Assembly: GCA_910574255.1 (NCBI GenBank)
Contig: CAJTAK010000009.1
Coordinates: 62,001-126,000, forward strand
Reading direction: 5' to 3'
From: Clostridia bacterium
Lineage (GTDB): Bacteria > Bacillota > Clostridia > Lachnospirales > Lachnospiraceae
DNA: 64,000 nucleotides
In this document: in pieces, positions 32,780 to 41,535 of the stretch
Numbering within the stretch: the stretch's first letter is position 1
How the letters are laid out: each line of letters begins with the position of its first letter
The notes under the pieces: generated by a model
Told to the model about the DNA's origin: nothing
What the model saw: the letters and a program-made list of their open reading frames with translations, nothing else
The model's database searches: none
Position numbers and translations under genes: made by a program

Positions 32780-34501
32780 TTATCGTCCCACTACACCGGT
32801 TCCGTTAATCAGCTTATCAAGAGCTTCATCCAGTGTAGTCATCAGTCTGGCCGCTGCTGAATAAGACTGCTGATAATGCAAAAGACTGATTCCTTCCTCG
32901 TCCAGAGAAACACCGGATACAGAATCCTTCAGGTCCGCCGTCTGGTTAATAACGGTTATCTTATTATCCAGCGTATTGTTGCCTGCTTTTAAGTCAATGT
33001 TCAGAACATTTTCCATATTGACAAAGCAGTTGTAGAAATTTCCTTTATAAAAATCTACCTTCCCGTCCGTACCGTCTTCTCTGACATATTTATATGAGAA
33101 CTGGTGATCTGCTGACATTGCCTCAATCATCTTCAGAACATTCTCATCTGCCGTAGCTCCGCTGCCGTCAATACTGTCGCCCTTTCCGTCTCCGTCACCG
33201 CTGGGTACCATTACACCGGAAGTTGCAACTCCGTATTCTCCATTGGCCCAACCATCGGCAATCTTAATATTGCTGGCTGATATGGGCTTGCCGGAATCAA
33301 CGGGCTCAAAGAGATTGTTAGGCGCTTGTTTATAAACAGGATCACCATTGCCATCCAATACCGGATTGCCATCCGCATCCAATACAGCTACCTGATGGGA
33401 ATATTTATATGTGGGATTACCATTGGCATCCAATACCGGATTGCCATCCGCATCCACTTCAGGCATACTGTTCAACTCATTCAACGTCTCAGCTAATGTT
33501 GCCACCAGTGAATCCAAAGACTTCTCATAATACCCAAGCCCCCGCACATCCGTAGGCGGATTATCAAATCCGCCGGACTTATTCAGAATATCCAGAGTTC
33601 CCTTCAACACGCCTTCGCCAAGAGTATCGGTAATCTCCTCCGGTCTATCTCCATAAACATCCGTAAGAGACAATCTCACCGGCTGTCCATCCGTATCCGC
33701 CGAAAAACTTCCTGCCTTATTATCGGAAATCAGCTTGAACTTATTCCCTTCCGTATCCGTGAAATAAATATCCAACTCTTCTACGGTAAACCCTGCGCCC
33801 AGATCATGATCCCGGTACTTAGTTGTAATAGGCAGATAGCTTGACAACTCGTCAATAAGCTCATTCCGCTCATCCTTTAGTTCCAAAGCCGGATTACCCA
33901 AGATCTGACTGTTCTTAATGCTCTCATTCAATTCTGCAATATTCTCTAAAATCTTATTAAGATCCTTTACCGTAGTATCCCGGAATTCACTGGTTAAATC
34001 TGTCCGAACCTCCTGAAGATCCGTTGCATTCTGATGAAAGAGATTCAGCAGAATCTGGCTGGAGGAACGCACCATGGAATCATATTCTTTGCTGTTGGGA
34101 TTCTGAGCCAGCTTCTGAAGCTGAGAGTTCAGGTTAATCAGTGCATTTTTTATGCCGTCCCGATTCGTCTCATCCAACACGTTGGCCAGCTTCTCATAAC
34201 CGGATACCTGAGCATCTGTAGTACCCAGCTTCGCCATCTGATTCCGATACTGGACATCCAGGAACGGATCCCGAAGCTGGGAAACTCCCGTAATCTCCAC
34301 ACCGAATCCAATTCTTGCATTGGGATGGGAATTATAAAATTCTCCGCCCCTGAGATATAAACTCTGAACGTCCAGTCGCTGTCTGGTATAGCCTGGTGTA
34401 TTAATATTTGCAATATTCTGTCCGGTCACTTCCAGGGCTCGGTGACTTGCACTTAAAGCAAGAGTCGCCGTGGTAAAACCGGCAAATGTTGAACGCATCA
34501 T
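32780..34501 (-). CDS. flgK: Hook-filament junction protein FlgK
   Basis: The 573-residue protein has the N-terminal FlgK block (SASHRALEVTGQNIANINTPGYTRQRLDVQ) and the C-terminal helix (VSGVSLDEEGISLLHYQQSYSAAARLMTTLDEALDKLING). A central insertion (about residues 345-390) has repeated DADGNPVLDANGNP-type units, Asp/Gly/Asn-rich and possibly calcium binding. The start at 34501 has GGAGG 9 nt before it; a TTG six bases upstream is rejected. Confidence 0.94.
   Translation of the reverse strand: MMRSTFAGFTTATLALSASHRALEVTGQNIANINTPGYTRQRLDVQSLYLRGGEFYNSHPNARIGFGVEITGVSQLRDPFLDVQYRNQMAKLGTTDAQVSGYEKLANVLDETNRDGIKNALINLNSQLQKLAQNPNSKEYDSMVRSSSQILLNLFHQNATDLQEVRTDLTSEFRDTTVKDLNKILENIAELNESIKNSQILGNPALELKDERNELIDELSSYLPITTKYRDHDLGAGFTVEELDIYFTDTEGNKFKLISDNKAGSFSADTDGQPVRLSLTDVYGDRPEEITDTLGEGVLKGTLDILNKSGGFDNPPTDVRGLGYYEKSLDSLVATLAETLNELNSMPEVDADGNPVLDANGNPTYKYSHQVAVLDADGNPVLDGNGDPVYKQAPNNLFEPVDSGKPISASNIKIADGWANGEYGVATSGVMVPSGDGDGKGDSIDGSGATADENVLKMIEAMSADHQFSYKYVREDGTDGKVDFYKGNFYNCFVNMENVLNIDLKAGNNTLDNKITVINQTADLKDSVSGVSLDEEGISLLHYQQSYSAAARLMTTLDEALDKLINGTGVVGR
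33340..33460 (-). repeat. Imperfect DADGNP-coding repeats within flgK
   Basis: Three or four closely similar in-frame blocks (GGATTGCCATCCGCATCCA is repeated exactly) encode DADGNPVLDANGNP-type peptides with short spacers. The residues resemble EF-hand-like or thrombospondin-type calcium-binding loops, but the match is only to Asp/Asn/Gly spacing. Confidence 0.7.
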
Positions 34502-34516
34502 AGCCAAAATCCTCCT

Positions 34517-34978
34517 TTATATGCGTCTGTCGGTAAAGTGAGATGTTCCTGCCTCTACGGAACCGTCTTCCTTATAGGTCTGAGTTCCGCCGGCCTGCTG
34601 GGCGATCACCTGATTGATAGCATGAAGATTGACTTCCATCATCGTCTTGGAGCTTTCCGTCACAGACTGAAAAGTTTTCACCCGGCCGGCCAGTTCGTCA
34701 AAAAGCTCCTGAAGTTTTGACTGCTCCTCAGGCGCCTCTTTTAAAATCTGCTGAAAGGTCAGATCCTTCCACCCCAGTTCTTCCTGGGTTCGCTCACGCT
34801 TCTGATCCAACCCGCGCAGACTCATAATCTCCGCCTGTTCCTTCTTTATAATATCCTCCAGAACAGCAATCTTGTTCTTGCTCACTGCCTCAAGCTTTGA
34901 CTGCTCCAGGGGAATCATCCGGTCAAAGAGTTCAATCATCTGCTGAATCACTTTCTCAAAGGCCGATAAATCACGCAT
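34517..34978 (-). CDS. flgN: Flagellar export chaperone FlgN
   Basis: The 153-residue alpha-helical protein has the FlgN pattern (LIELFDRMIPLEQSKLEAVSKNKIAVLEDIIKKEQAEIMSLRGLDQKRE). It escorts FlgK and FlgL. The start at 34978 (MRDLSAFEK) is chosen, with GGGGAGG 9 nt upstream; the TTG at 34984 is unlikely. It overlaps flgM by 8 bp, a coupled pair. Confidence 0.9.
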   Translation of the reverse strand: MRDLSAFEKVIQQMIELFDRMIPLEQSKLEAVSKNKIAVLEDIIKKEQAEIMSLRGLDQKRERTQEELGWKDLTFQQILKEAPEEQSKLQELFDELAGRVKTFQSVTESSKTMMEVNLHAINQVIAQQAGGTQTYKEDGSVEAGTSHFTDRRI

Positions 34979-35291
34979 GGGCAAAAGCCTCCCCGCTCAC
35001 CAGCATCCGGGCTGCAATCATATAGGGGTCAATCTGGTAGGTCCCTGCTTCCACCTGCTGCTTAATGGCTTCCACTTTATCTGCGGACGCTCCCTGGCCG
35101 CTCTCCGACACTACCTGTTTTGACAGGGCTTCTGAAAATGTCTTTTCCTGAATCTGTCTGGAGCTGGACTGAATGGTCAACGCATCATAGTTGCCATTCC
35201 CTTTTGTCCCACCGGAGACTTTTCCATCGGTTCTCGTATGTCCGGTGGCTTCCATACGGTATGGACTTATATTATTTAATGAAATTTTCAT
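34971..35291 (-). CDS. flgM: Anti-sigma-28 factor FlgM
   Basis: The 106-residue protein has a disordered Gly/Ser/Thr-rich N-terminus and the C-terminal sigma-28-binding helices (ASADKVEAIKQQVEAGTYQIDPYMIAARML). It blocks FliA until exported. The start at 35291 has AAAGGAG upstream; a longer frame to 35363 would run over the promoter. It overlaps flgN by 8 bp. Confidence 0.94.
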   Translation of the reverse strand: MKISLNNISPYRMEATGHTRTDGKVSGGTKGNGNYDALTIQSSSRQIQEKTFSEALSKQVVSESGQGASADKVEAIKQQVEAGTYQIDPYMIAARMLVSGEAFAHA

Positions 35292-35338
35292 ACATGAAAC
35301 TCCTTTCAGAGAAACTTGCGTCCTGCTTCTTATTTTAT

Positions 35339-35365
35339 CTATCGGCAAAAACGGAAAAAACATAA
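35339..35365 (-). promoter_or_regulatory. Sigma-28-like promoter of flgM-flgN-flgK-flgL
   Basis: GCCGATAG (35346-35339, minus strand) matches the sigma-28 -10 consensus GCCGATAA at seven of eight positions. The -35 region 15 bp upstream is TTAT rather than TAAA, so it is not perfect. Location about 50 bp before flgM fits the known sigma-28 control of flgM operons. Confidence 0.6.
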
Positions 35366-35387
35366 CAAGAAAGAAGATTAAATTTGG

Positions 35388-36455
35388 CTACATCTTACGA
35401 AGCTGATTTAACAGCACATTAGAGATATTGGTACAGGAAGCCTGAATGCAGACGCCTCCGATATCATAGGCCACCATGGGCATTCCGTATACCACACAGG
35501 ATTCTTTATCCTGGCCGATAGTAAATGCCCCGGCGTTGCGCATCTCAAGAAGACCGCTTGCACCGTCCCGGCCCATGCCGGTCATAATAATACCTACAGC
35601 ATTTCTTCCGACCTTCTTTGCCACAGATGAGAACAGCACGTCTACGGAAGGACGGTGTCCATTGACCTTTTCACCCGGCTGGCAGGATACATAATATCCC
35701 TTTAAATCCTTCTCCACACGCATCTGCAAAGGCCCTCCCGGGGCAATCAGCACCAATCCCCTCCGGACCCGATCCCCATTTGCAGCCTCTTTCACCTCCA
35801 GCTTACAGATACGGTTTAGACGCTCTGCATACATCTTCGTAAAACCTTCCGGCATATGCTGTGTCACAACGATGCCGGGCATATCCGCCGGAAGTCTCTG
35901 AAGCACCTCAAGGGTTGCCTCCGTTCCTCCCGTAGAAGCGCCGATGGCAATCAGCATATTGTTCTGAATCGCTGCTGACAAGTTGGAACTGAACATTGCG
36001 GCCGATCCGGGCGCTGCCGCCTGGGGGGCGCCCGTCGCCCGCTTCTGGACGCCCGCATTGACCTTTGCCTTGGAGGCAATATAAATCTTACTGTTCAGCA
36101 CATTAAAAAAGCTTGCAACATTGTATTCCTTACTCATATTGGGCTTCTGTACAAAATCCACCGCCCCTGCAGACAACGCATCAAATACACTTAAGTTTAA
36201 AGAAGATACCAGAATCACGGGGATCGGATACTTAGGTAAAAGCTCCTTCAGGAAATCAATTCCGCTTAAGCCCGGCATCTCCACGTCCAAGGTAATAACA
36301 TCTGGTTTTATATTTGGAATCTTTGTCCGGGCATCAAAAGCGCTGGCTGCGAATCCCACCACCTCCAGATTGCTCCGTTTATTCAGATCATTGATCACCA
36401 TTTGACGGAAAAAAATGGAGTCATCCACCACGAACACCCTTATTTTTTTGTTCAT
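35388..36455 (-). CDS. cheB: Chemotaxis methylesterase CheB
   Basis: The 355-residue protein has a receiver domain at 1-125 (D11/D12, phospho-acceptor D57 in TLDVEMPG) and a methylesterase domain with catalytic S174 (GASTGG), H200 (TQHMPEG) and D297 (MTGMGRDGA). It removes receptor methyl groups and deamidates. A Gly/Ala/Pro linker lies at about 135-160. It follows cheR by 15 bp. Confidence 0.95.
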   Translation of the reverse strand: MNKKIRVFVVDDSIFFRQMVINDLNKRSNLEVVGFAASAFDARTKIPNIKPDVITLDVEMPGLSGIDFLKELLPKYPIPVILVSSLNLSVFDALSAGAVDFVQKPNMSKEYNVASFFNVLNSKIYIASKAKVNAGVQKRATGAPQAAAPGSAAMFSSNLSAAIQNNMLIAIGASTGGTEATLEVLQRLPADMPGIVVTQHMPEGFTKMYAERLNRICKLEVKEAANGDRVRRGLVLIAPGGPLQMRVEKDLKGYYVSCQPGEKVNGHRPSVDVLFSSVAKKVGRNAVGIIMTGMGRDGASGLLEMRNAGAFTIGQDKESCVVYGMPMVAYDIGGVCIQASCTNISNVLLNQLRKM

Positions 36456-36470
36456 TTTATTCGAACCTTT

Positions 36471-37283
36471 CTATTCCTTACGATACGTCGCCGGCATCAA
36501 GTACCGGTAAGGCGTATTCTCTTTATTCAGACTTTCCGAATGGCCAATCAGCAGATAGCCGCCCGGACTGGTTGCCTGATAAAACCGCTTTACCAGGGCC
36601 TCTTTTGTGGCCTGATCAAAATAGATCATGACGTTTCTGCAGAAAATCACGTCAAACTTCAGCTTAAAGTGAATGGGATCCATGAGATTAAAGGTCCGGA
36701 AAATTACATTGTCTTTAATAATAGGAGCCACCTCATAGATTCCCGGCTCTGTTGTTCTGGAAAAATACTTGGTCTTCCAGGTGGCCGGCACCTCTTTTAA
36801 GGAGCTTTCATCATAAACCGCATGCTGAGCGGCTCCTAAAGCGTTCATGGAAATATCCGTAGCCAGCACTCTGGTATCCCACTGAGAAGCCTTTGCACCA
36901 AAATACTCTTTAATCAGCATGGAGATCGTATATGGCTCCTCGCCGGAAGAGCATCCGGCACTCCAGATACTCAGAACCTTATCCTTCTTTGTCTTCTCCA
37001 GATAAGGAAGAATTGTCTCTGTAAAAAACTTAAAGTGCGCTTCCTCACGCATAAAATATGTGTAATTTGTAGTAAGCTTATTCAGCATCAGCTCCAGATC
37101 TTCCGGCTTTTTGCTCTTTAACAGGTAATCCACATAGTCTTTGAAGCTGTTAAATCCCATAGACATAATCGTTCCGGAAAGTCTTCCCATAATAAGCTGT
37201 TTTTTCTTAGATAAGTCAATACCGTAATTGGTCTTTACAAAGCTAATCAACCGTTGAAAGTCACTGTCCGTTATCGTAAGCAT
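36471..37283 (-). CDS. cheR: Chemotaxis receptor methyltransferase CheR
   Basis: The 270-residue protein has an N-terminal helical domain, then a SAM-binding core (IWSAGCSSGEEPYTISML), DVIFCRNVMIYFD and GGYLLIGHSESL. It methylates chemoreceptor glutamates. The start at 37283 has TGGAGG 5 nt upstream; the ATG at 37295 is part of the ribosome site. A long dyad lies between it and cheW. Confidence 0.95.
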   Translation of the reverse strand: MLTITDSDFQRLISFVKTNYGIDLSKKKQLIMGRLSGTIMSMGFNSFKDYVDYLLKSKKPEDLELMLNKLTTNYTYFMREEAHFKFFTETILPYLEKTKKDKVLSIWSAGCSSGEEPYTISMLIKEYFGAKASQWDTRVLATDISMNALGAAQHAVYDESSLKEVPATWKTKYFSRTTEPGIYEVAPIIKDNVIFRTFNLMDPIHFKLKFDVIFCRNVMIYFDQATKEALVKRFYQATSPGGYLLIGHSESLNKENTPYRYLMPATYRKE

Positions 37284-37305
37284 AACATCCTCCATTTAAA
37301 GTCCC

Positions 37306-37397
37306 GTAATATCCTTCCAGCACACCCTTATATAGAACAATTTCCAGCCACAATGGCATGTGTCTGTAAATTGTTCTGTGCACTGGCAGGATATTAC
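37306..37397 (-). repeat. Nested 92-bp inverted repeat between cheW and cheR
   Basis: Outer arms GTAATATCCTTCCAG (37306-37320) and CTGGCAGGATATTAC (37383-37397) pair at 14 of 15 positions. Inner arms AGAACAATTT (37334-37343) and AAATTGTTCT (37368-37377) pair perfectly. The element fills almost all of the 128-bp gap. No T-run follows it on the minus strand, so it is not a simple terminator. It could be a small palindromic mobile repeat or an mRNA processing structure. Confidence 0.85.
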
Positions 37398-37411
37398 TGT
37401 TTTTACTAACC

Positions 37412-37894
37412 TTAATATGTCCGAATCAACTCCTGACAGTTCAGGAAGAGAAGTACCTCCTGGCTGCTTAAGGAAATCATTCCATCTACCAGTCCCTGCT
37501 GATCCTCCACAGGAATAGGTGAAATCTGTGTTTGATCAATGTCCAGCACCTGCTCGACGCCGTCTACCCAAATACCCACATAGGTAGAATCAATCTCCAG
37601 CACAATTATGCAGGACTTATCCGTACAGTCCGCAAATTTGCCCATCCTTGCCCGAATATCGATAATCGGTACAATCTGTCCTCTCATATTGATAATTCCC
37701 TTGATATAGTCAGGAACCATAGGAAGCTCCGTAATAGATTGATCCGTAAGAATCTCAATCACATAATTGGTGCTTACTCCCATAGTCGTACCATCCGAAC
37801 GAAAGGTCAGATAACGCTCCATAGGGATATCCGCTTCCATTGCTTCCGTCCCTTGGCCTTCTATATTTGTATTCTGCATCTGTTCCGTAGACAT
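37412..37894 (-). CDS. cheW: Chemotaxis adaptor CheW
   Basis: The 160-residue protein is a single CheW domain (about 25-158), with YIKGIINMRGQIVPIIDIRARMGK as the family hallmark. It couples receptors to CheA. It lies 24 bp after cheA; the downstream gap to cheR is the nested palindrome. Confidence 0.95.
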   Translation of the reverse strand: MSTEQMQNTNIEGQGTEAMEADIPMERYLTFRSDGTTMGVSTNYVIEILTDQSITELPMVPDYIKGIINMRGQIVPIIDIRARMGKFADCTDKSCIIVLEIDSTYVGIWVDGVEQVLDIDQTQISPIPVEDQQGLVDGMISLSSQEVLLFLNCQELIRTY

Positions 37895-37918
37895 GTGTTT
37901 TCCTCCAAATCTATATTA

Positions 37919-40024
37919 TTATACATTTGCCGCATTATAAAGGTTCATCACTTCCAGAATGATACTGATGTTTCCATCGCCTAAAATAGTACAGCCGCTG
38001 ATTCCGTAATCTTTGATATTAAAGCTGTTCAAATAGGTTGGCAGCGGTTTTACCACAATCTGGCGCTCTCCTAAAAGCTCATCCACAAACATACAGTAGG
38101 AATGATCGCCTGCCTCTACCCAGATAAGAATTCCGTCTTCAATCTGTGTAACCTCTGTCTCAATATTATAGAACTCATGCAGACGGACAATGGGATAAAA
38201 CTCATCCATAATTTTTACAATCTCATTGCCCTTGGCATCATGCAGCACGTTCTCTCTGGCAATCTTAATGGACTGGCGGATATTGGAAATGGGAACCGTA
38301 AAGATAGACTTTCCAACCCGAATCTCCATACCGTCAACAATCGCCATGGTCAAAGGAATCTTCAGAGTCGTGCAGCTTCCCTGTCCCAGCTCGCTGGTGA
38401 TACTGATGGTTCCTCCTACGCTCTCCACATTCTTCTTTACCACATCCATGCCAACGCCCCGGCCGGAAAACTCCGTAACCTCTTCATTCGTAGAAAAGCC
38501 CGGCAGCATAAGCAGTGCAAGAATCTCTCTTTTGGAATACTCGCTGGCCGGCTTGGTCAAAAGACCGTTTCTTTCCGCCTTTGCCAGAATCTTCTCCGTA
38601 TCCATACCCTGGCCGTCATCGGAAATGGAGATTACAACTTCACTTCCCGTATGGGAAGCGGACAAAATCAGCTCACCCTGAGGGTCCTTGCCGGCCGCAA
38701 TACGTTCCTCCTTGCTGGTCTCAATTCCATGGTCCATGGAATTCCGGACAATATGCATAATGGGATCACCGATGCTGTCAATGATTGTCTTGTCAATCTC
38801 CGTGTCTTCACCAATAATGGTAAGGCGTACGTCTTTGTTCAGCGCCTTCTTCATATCCCGAACAATCCGGTTCATCTTCTGGAAGGTTCCGGAGATCGAT
38901 ACCATCCGAAGAGACATGGCAATATCCTGAAGGTCATCTGTCAGCTTGCGCAGCTGTCTCGTAGACTTAAGGAAGCTGTCCAGCTTCAATCCCCGAAGCT
39001 CCGGAGAAGAAGTCACCATAGACTCTGTGATTACAATCTCTCCCACAACAGCCTGCAGGGCATCCAGCTTGGAAAGATTTACACTAATCAAGCTTTGCTT
39101 GGCCGCACCATGCTGTGTCGGCGTACTGGAAGCTTCCTTTACTGCCGGATGTGCCTTTTCTTTCACCGGCTCAGCCGATGCCCTTTCCACAGGCGCAGCT
39201 GCCTCTTCGGCCTTCACTTCCTCCGGTTTCTTTTCTTCCACCGCCGCATAAAGGATCTCATACGTCTGAATGCTGCCCTGCTCCTCCACTACGGAGACTG
39301 CCTTGTGCATACCTTCCTCCGAATTCATCCCTATCACAAAGCCATTTTCTATAATCGCTTCGCTTGTGGCGCCGTTCGTCTCCACATCCGCCGGGTAAAA
39401 TTCAAATTCCAGATCCATTTCCTTCAGCGCATTTACGAGCATAAAAGCACGGAGATTCTCCATACCGCAGCCCTCTTCAAAGAATACCTGCAGGAAAACC
39501 GGGCACTTGCTGCCCAAAGAATCAATGAACTCATGTCCTACGGTATGCCCCGCAGAATCGTTCCCCTCCGCTGCCGGTTCTGCCTGCCCCGCTTCTTCCT
39601 TTTCTTCTTCCGTACCGCTAATTTTATTCAGAAAACTATTAATTTCTGAAGTCATACTGTCGATATTAGTACTAAGGGGCTCGTTATTCTCCAGCTTCTC
39701 AACTTCGCCGCGGAGCACATCCGTGGACTTGAACGTTAGATTAAACAATTCGCTTTTATCCGTACTGTTCAGGGAATCGATACCGTTTTCCCGAACGTAG
39801 AAAAACAAATCTTCAATCCGGTGGGCAATTGTCATCAAAGAGTTGAATTCCATCATAGCCGACGATCCTTTGATCGTATGCATGGCCCGGAAGATTTCAT
39901 TAACATCATCCGTGGTGAATTCTTCATTCTTTTCTGCCTCTATTAACAGCTCGTCTAACTGCTCAAGTAATGAATTTGTTTCAAAAAGATACATGTCTAA
40001 CATGTTGTCCATACCATTGTCCAT
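37919..40024 (-). CDS. cheA: Chemotaxis histidine kinase CheA
   Basis: The 701-residue protein begins with an HPt domain (1-105) with phospho-His H49 in AMHTIKGSSAM. Then follow a P2-like CheY-binding region (about 160-265), a Glu/Ala/Lys-rich linker, a dimerisation domain (about 310-370), the ATP-binding kinase domain (about 375-560, HIVRNSMDHGIE N-box, DDGQGMD G1 box, FSGRGVGMDVV G2 box) and a CheW-like C-terminus. It phosphorylates CheY, CheB and CheV. It is first in the cheA-cheW-cheR-cheB group. Confidence 0.96.
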   Translation of the reverse strand: MDNGMDNMLDMYLFETNSLLEQLDELLIEAEKNEEFTTDDVNEIFRAMHTIKGSSAMMEFNSLMTIAHRIEDLFFYVRENGIDSLNSTDKSELFNLTFKSTDVLRGEVEKLENNEPLSTNIDSMTSEINSFLNKISGTEEEKEEAGQAEPAAEGNDSAGHTVGHEFIDSLGSKCPVFLQVFFEEGCGMENLRAFMLVNALKEMDLEFEFYPADVETNGATSEAIIENGFVIGMNSEEGMHKAVSVVEEQGSIQTYEILYAAVEEKKPEEVKAEEAAAPVERASAEPVKEKAHPAVKEASSTPTQHGAAKQSLISVNLSKLDALQAVVGEIVITESMVTSSPELRGLKLDSFLKSTRQLRKLTDDLQDIAMSLRMVSISGTFQKMNRIVRDMKKALNKDVRLTIIGEDTEIDKTIIDSIGDPIMHIVRNSMDHGIETSKEERIAAGKDPQGELILSASHTGSEVVISISDDGQGMDTEKILAKAERNGLLTKPASEYSKREILALLMLPGFSTNEEVTEFSGRGVGMDVVKKNVESVGGTISITSELGQGSCTTLKIPLTMAIVDGMEIRVGKSIFTVPISNIRQSIKIARENVLHDAKGNEIVKIMDEFYPIVRLHEFYNIETEVTQIEDGILIWVEAGDHSYCMFVDELLGERQIVVKPLPTYLNSFNIKDYGISGCTILGDGNISIILEVMNLYNAANV

Positions 40025-40116
40025 AATATTAGCACCACCTTATTTTGAGATATATATTATATATCGGAAGCTAATTATAAAAAAATAAGAGAAATTTATC
40101 ATATCAGGAGAAAAAA
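40025..40116. promoter_or_regulatory. Divergent promoter region between cheA and the YlqG-like gene
   Basis: The 92 bp are very AT-rich. On the minus strand TATAAT (about 40056-40051) lies about 30 bp before the cheA start, but its -35 is poor. A CCGATATA that resembles part of a sigma-28 -10 is at 40063-40056. On the plus strand several TATAA-like hexamers precede the AGGAGAAAAAA ribosome site. The exact start sites cannot be set from sequence. Confidence 0.5.
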
Positions 40117-41535
40117 ATGGCAAATATTTTAAGAGTGACCACTCCGCCTACAGGCTACGAAAATAATGTAAGGAATAATGCCCAGAATCAGCCGGATAAA
40201 ATGCAGATTCAGAATCCGGTGGATCCAAGCCGTGTGGTACGGCCCGACAACCGCTCTGATGCCAATTCCCAGAGCGGCTCCCAGCTTAGCGCCAACTACG
40301 ATTCCAATTTCGGAACCTTTGTACAGCTTCTTCGGGATACCCCCCAGCTTACGGATACTATGTCCCAGCTTATGTTCGGCGGTATGGCCAATCTGGTAGA
40401 AGCAGGAATCGGTGCAGATACAGCGGAGGATATCTCCACTTTTTTCCAGCTATTGAAAATGAATAACGAGGAACTGCTTGAATTTATAAAAAATCAGTTT
40501 TCCGGGTCCGTCCGTTTTCAGGGACCTTTCTTTGCGCTTATGCGCGATGCCCTTACCAACGCTCCTACCGTAGAGCAGCGGGCCGCCATTCTTGCCTTTC
40601 TCAAACGTTACTCCGACATGTCCTCCGGCAGGCATCTGATGGAGAATATGAAGGATCTGCTGAATGATATTAAGAAATACATGTTCCATGAGCAGCGGGA
40701 GCAGCTGGAACGGTTATCACAGGGCCTGAACCACAGAGGTCCTCAGGATACGGCTCAGAATACTGCCAGGCTTCAGCAGGATATTATTCCCTTTCTGGCC
40801 AAATATATTGCACAGACCCGGAATATGGGTTCGCTCCGTGATCTGGTGGCGCAGCTTACCTTCAATGCCGCACGGTATGAGAACGGGGATCTGGATCAGC
40901 TTATCTCGGACTTTAAGAACCTTTTAAAGTTCCCCTCTTTCCAGAAGACTTTTGAGGGTATGGACGAGGAACAGCTTCGGGAGCTTCTTATGCGGATGAA
41001 CTTTGAGAAGGCTGCCGGCAAGTCTGTCTGGGCTGACAAGTTCCTGAATATTGTAGAGAGCGGCATCCGGGGAGACGCCGGTTTAGAGAACCGTCAGGTT
41101 TTCGAAAATGTGGTCAACGCCTTGCTGCTGAATGAAAGTGTCTATATGCCGGTGCTTCACCTGATGCTTCCTATTGAACTGAACGGACAGCTTATGTTCT
41201 CGGAGTTGTGGATTGATCCGGATGAGGACGGAAGCGCTTCTTCGGACCCCAAGGAGAGGACCGCCAAGCTGCTGATTAAGTTTGATATTAAGGATGTGGG
41301 CTTTTTTGATCTGCTGATGGTGTATGAGAAGGAGAACGTGAGCATGCGGCTTTTCTATCCGGAGAATCTTTCTCCCTTCGAATCTGAGATTAAGCAGGGT
41401 ATGAATGAGATTCTGGATCGGAACGGTTTGAACTGTGAGTATCTGGGAGTAGAGCAGGCTGCGGGATCCATCCCGGTTTCCTCTGTATTTCCAAAGATTT
41501 TCGAAAGGAAGAATGCGGTCAATGTCACAATTTAA
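40117..41535 (+). CDS. FliK-C-like / YlqG-type flagellar-locus protein
   Basis: The 472-residue soluble protein is divergent from cheA. The first ~65 residues are Asn/Gln/Ser-rich and disordered; the middle (about 70-320) is mostly helical. The C-terminal ~120 residues have a beta pattern like the FliK/YlqG C-domain (MPVLHLMLPIELNGQLMFSELWIDP and KLLIKFDIKDVGFFDLLM...VSMRLFYPE). It overlaps the next gene, which encodes an FlhB C-domain-like protein, by 14 bp. That pairing matches ylqG-ylqH of Bacillus, whose role is unknown. Clear ribosome site AGGAG. Confidence 0.78.
   Translation: MANILRVTTPPTGYENNVRNNAQNQPDKMQIQNPVDPSRVVRPDNRSDANSQSGSQLSANYDSNFGTFVQLLRDTPQLTDTMSQLMFGGMANLVEAGIGADTAEDISTFFQLLKMNNEELLEFIKNQFSGSVRFQGPFFALMRDALTNAPTVEQRAAILAFLKRYSDMSSGRHLMENMKDLLNDIKKYMFHEQREQLERLSQGLNHRGPQDTAQNTARLQQDIIPFLAKYIAQTRNMGSLRDLVAQLTFNAARYENGDLDQLISDFKNLLKFPSFQKTFEGMDEEQLRELLMRMNFEKAAGKSVWADKFLNIVESGIRGDAGLENRQVFENVVNALLLNESVYMPVLHLMLPIELNGQLMFSELWIDPDEDGSASSDPKERTAKLLIKFDIKDVGFFDLLMVYEKENVSMRLFYPENLSPFESEIKQGMNEILDRNGLNCEYLGVEQAAGSIPVSSVFPKIFERKNAVNVTI

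Noticed and set aside
38102..39649. Long plus-strand open frame opposite cheA
   Set aside because: It is antisense to a complete cheA, has no ribosome site, and its residues (His/Leu/Arg-rich) follow from reverse codons of the real gene.
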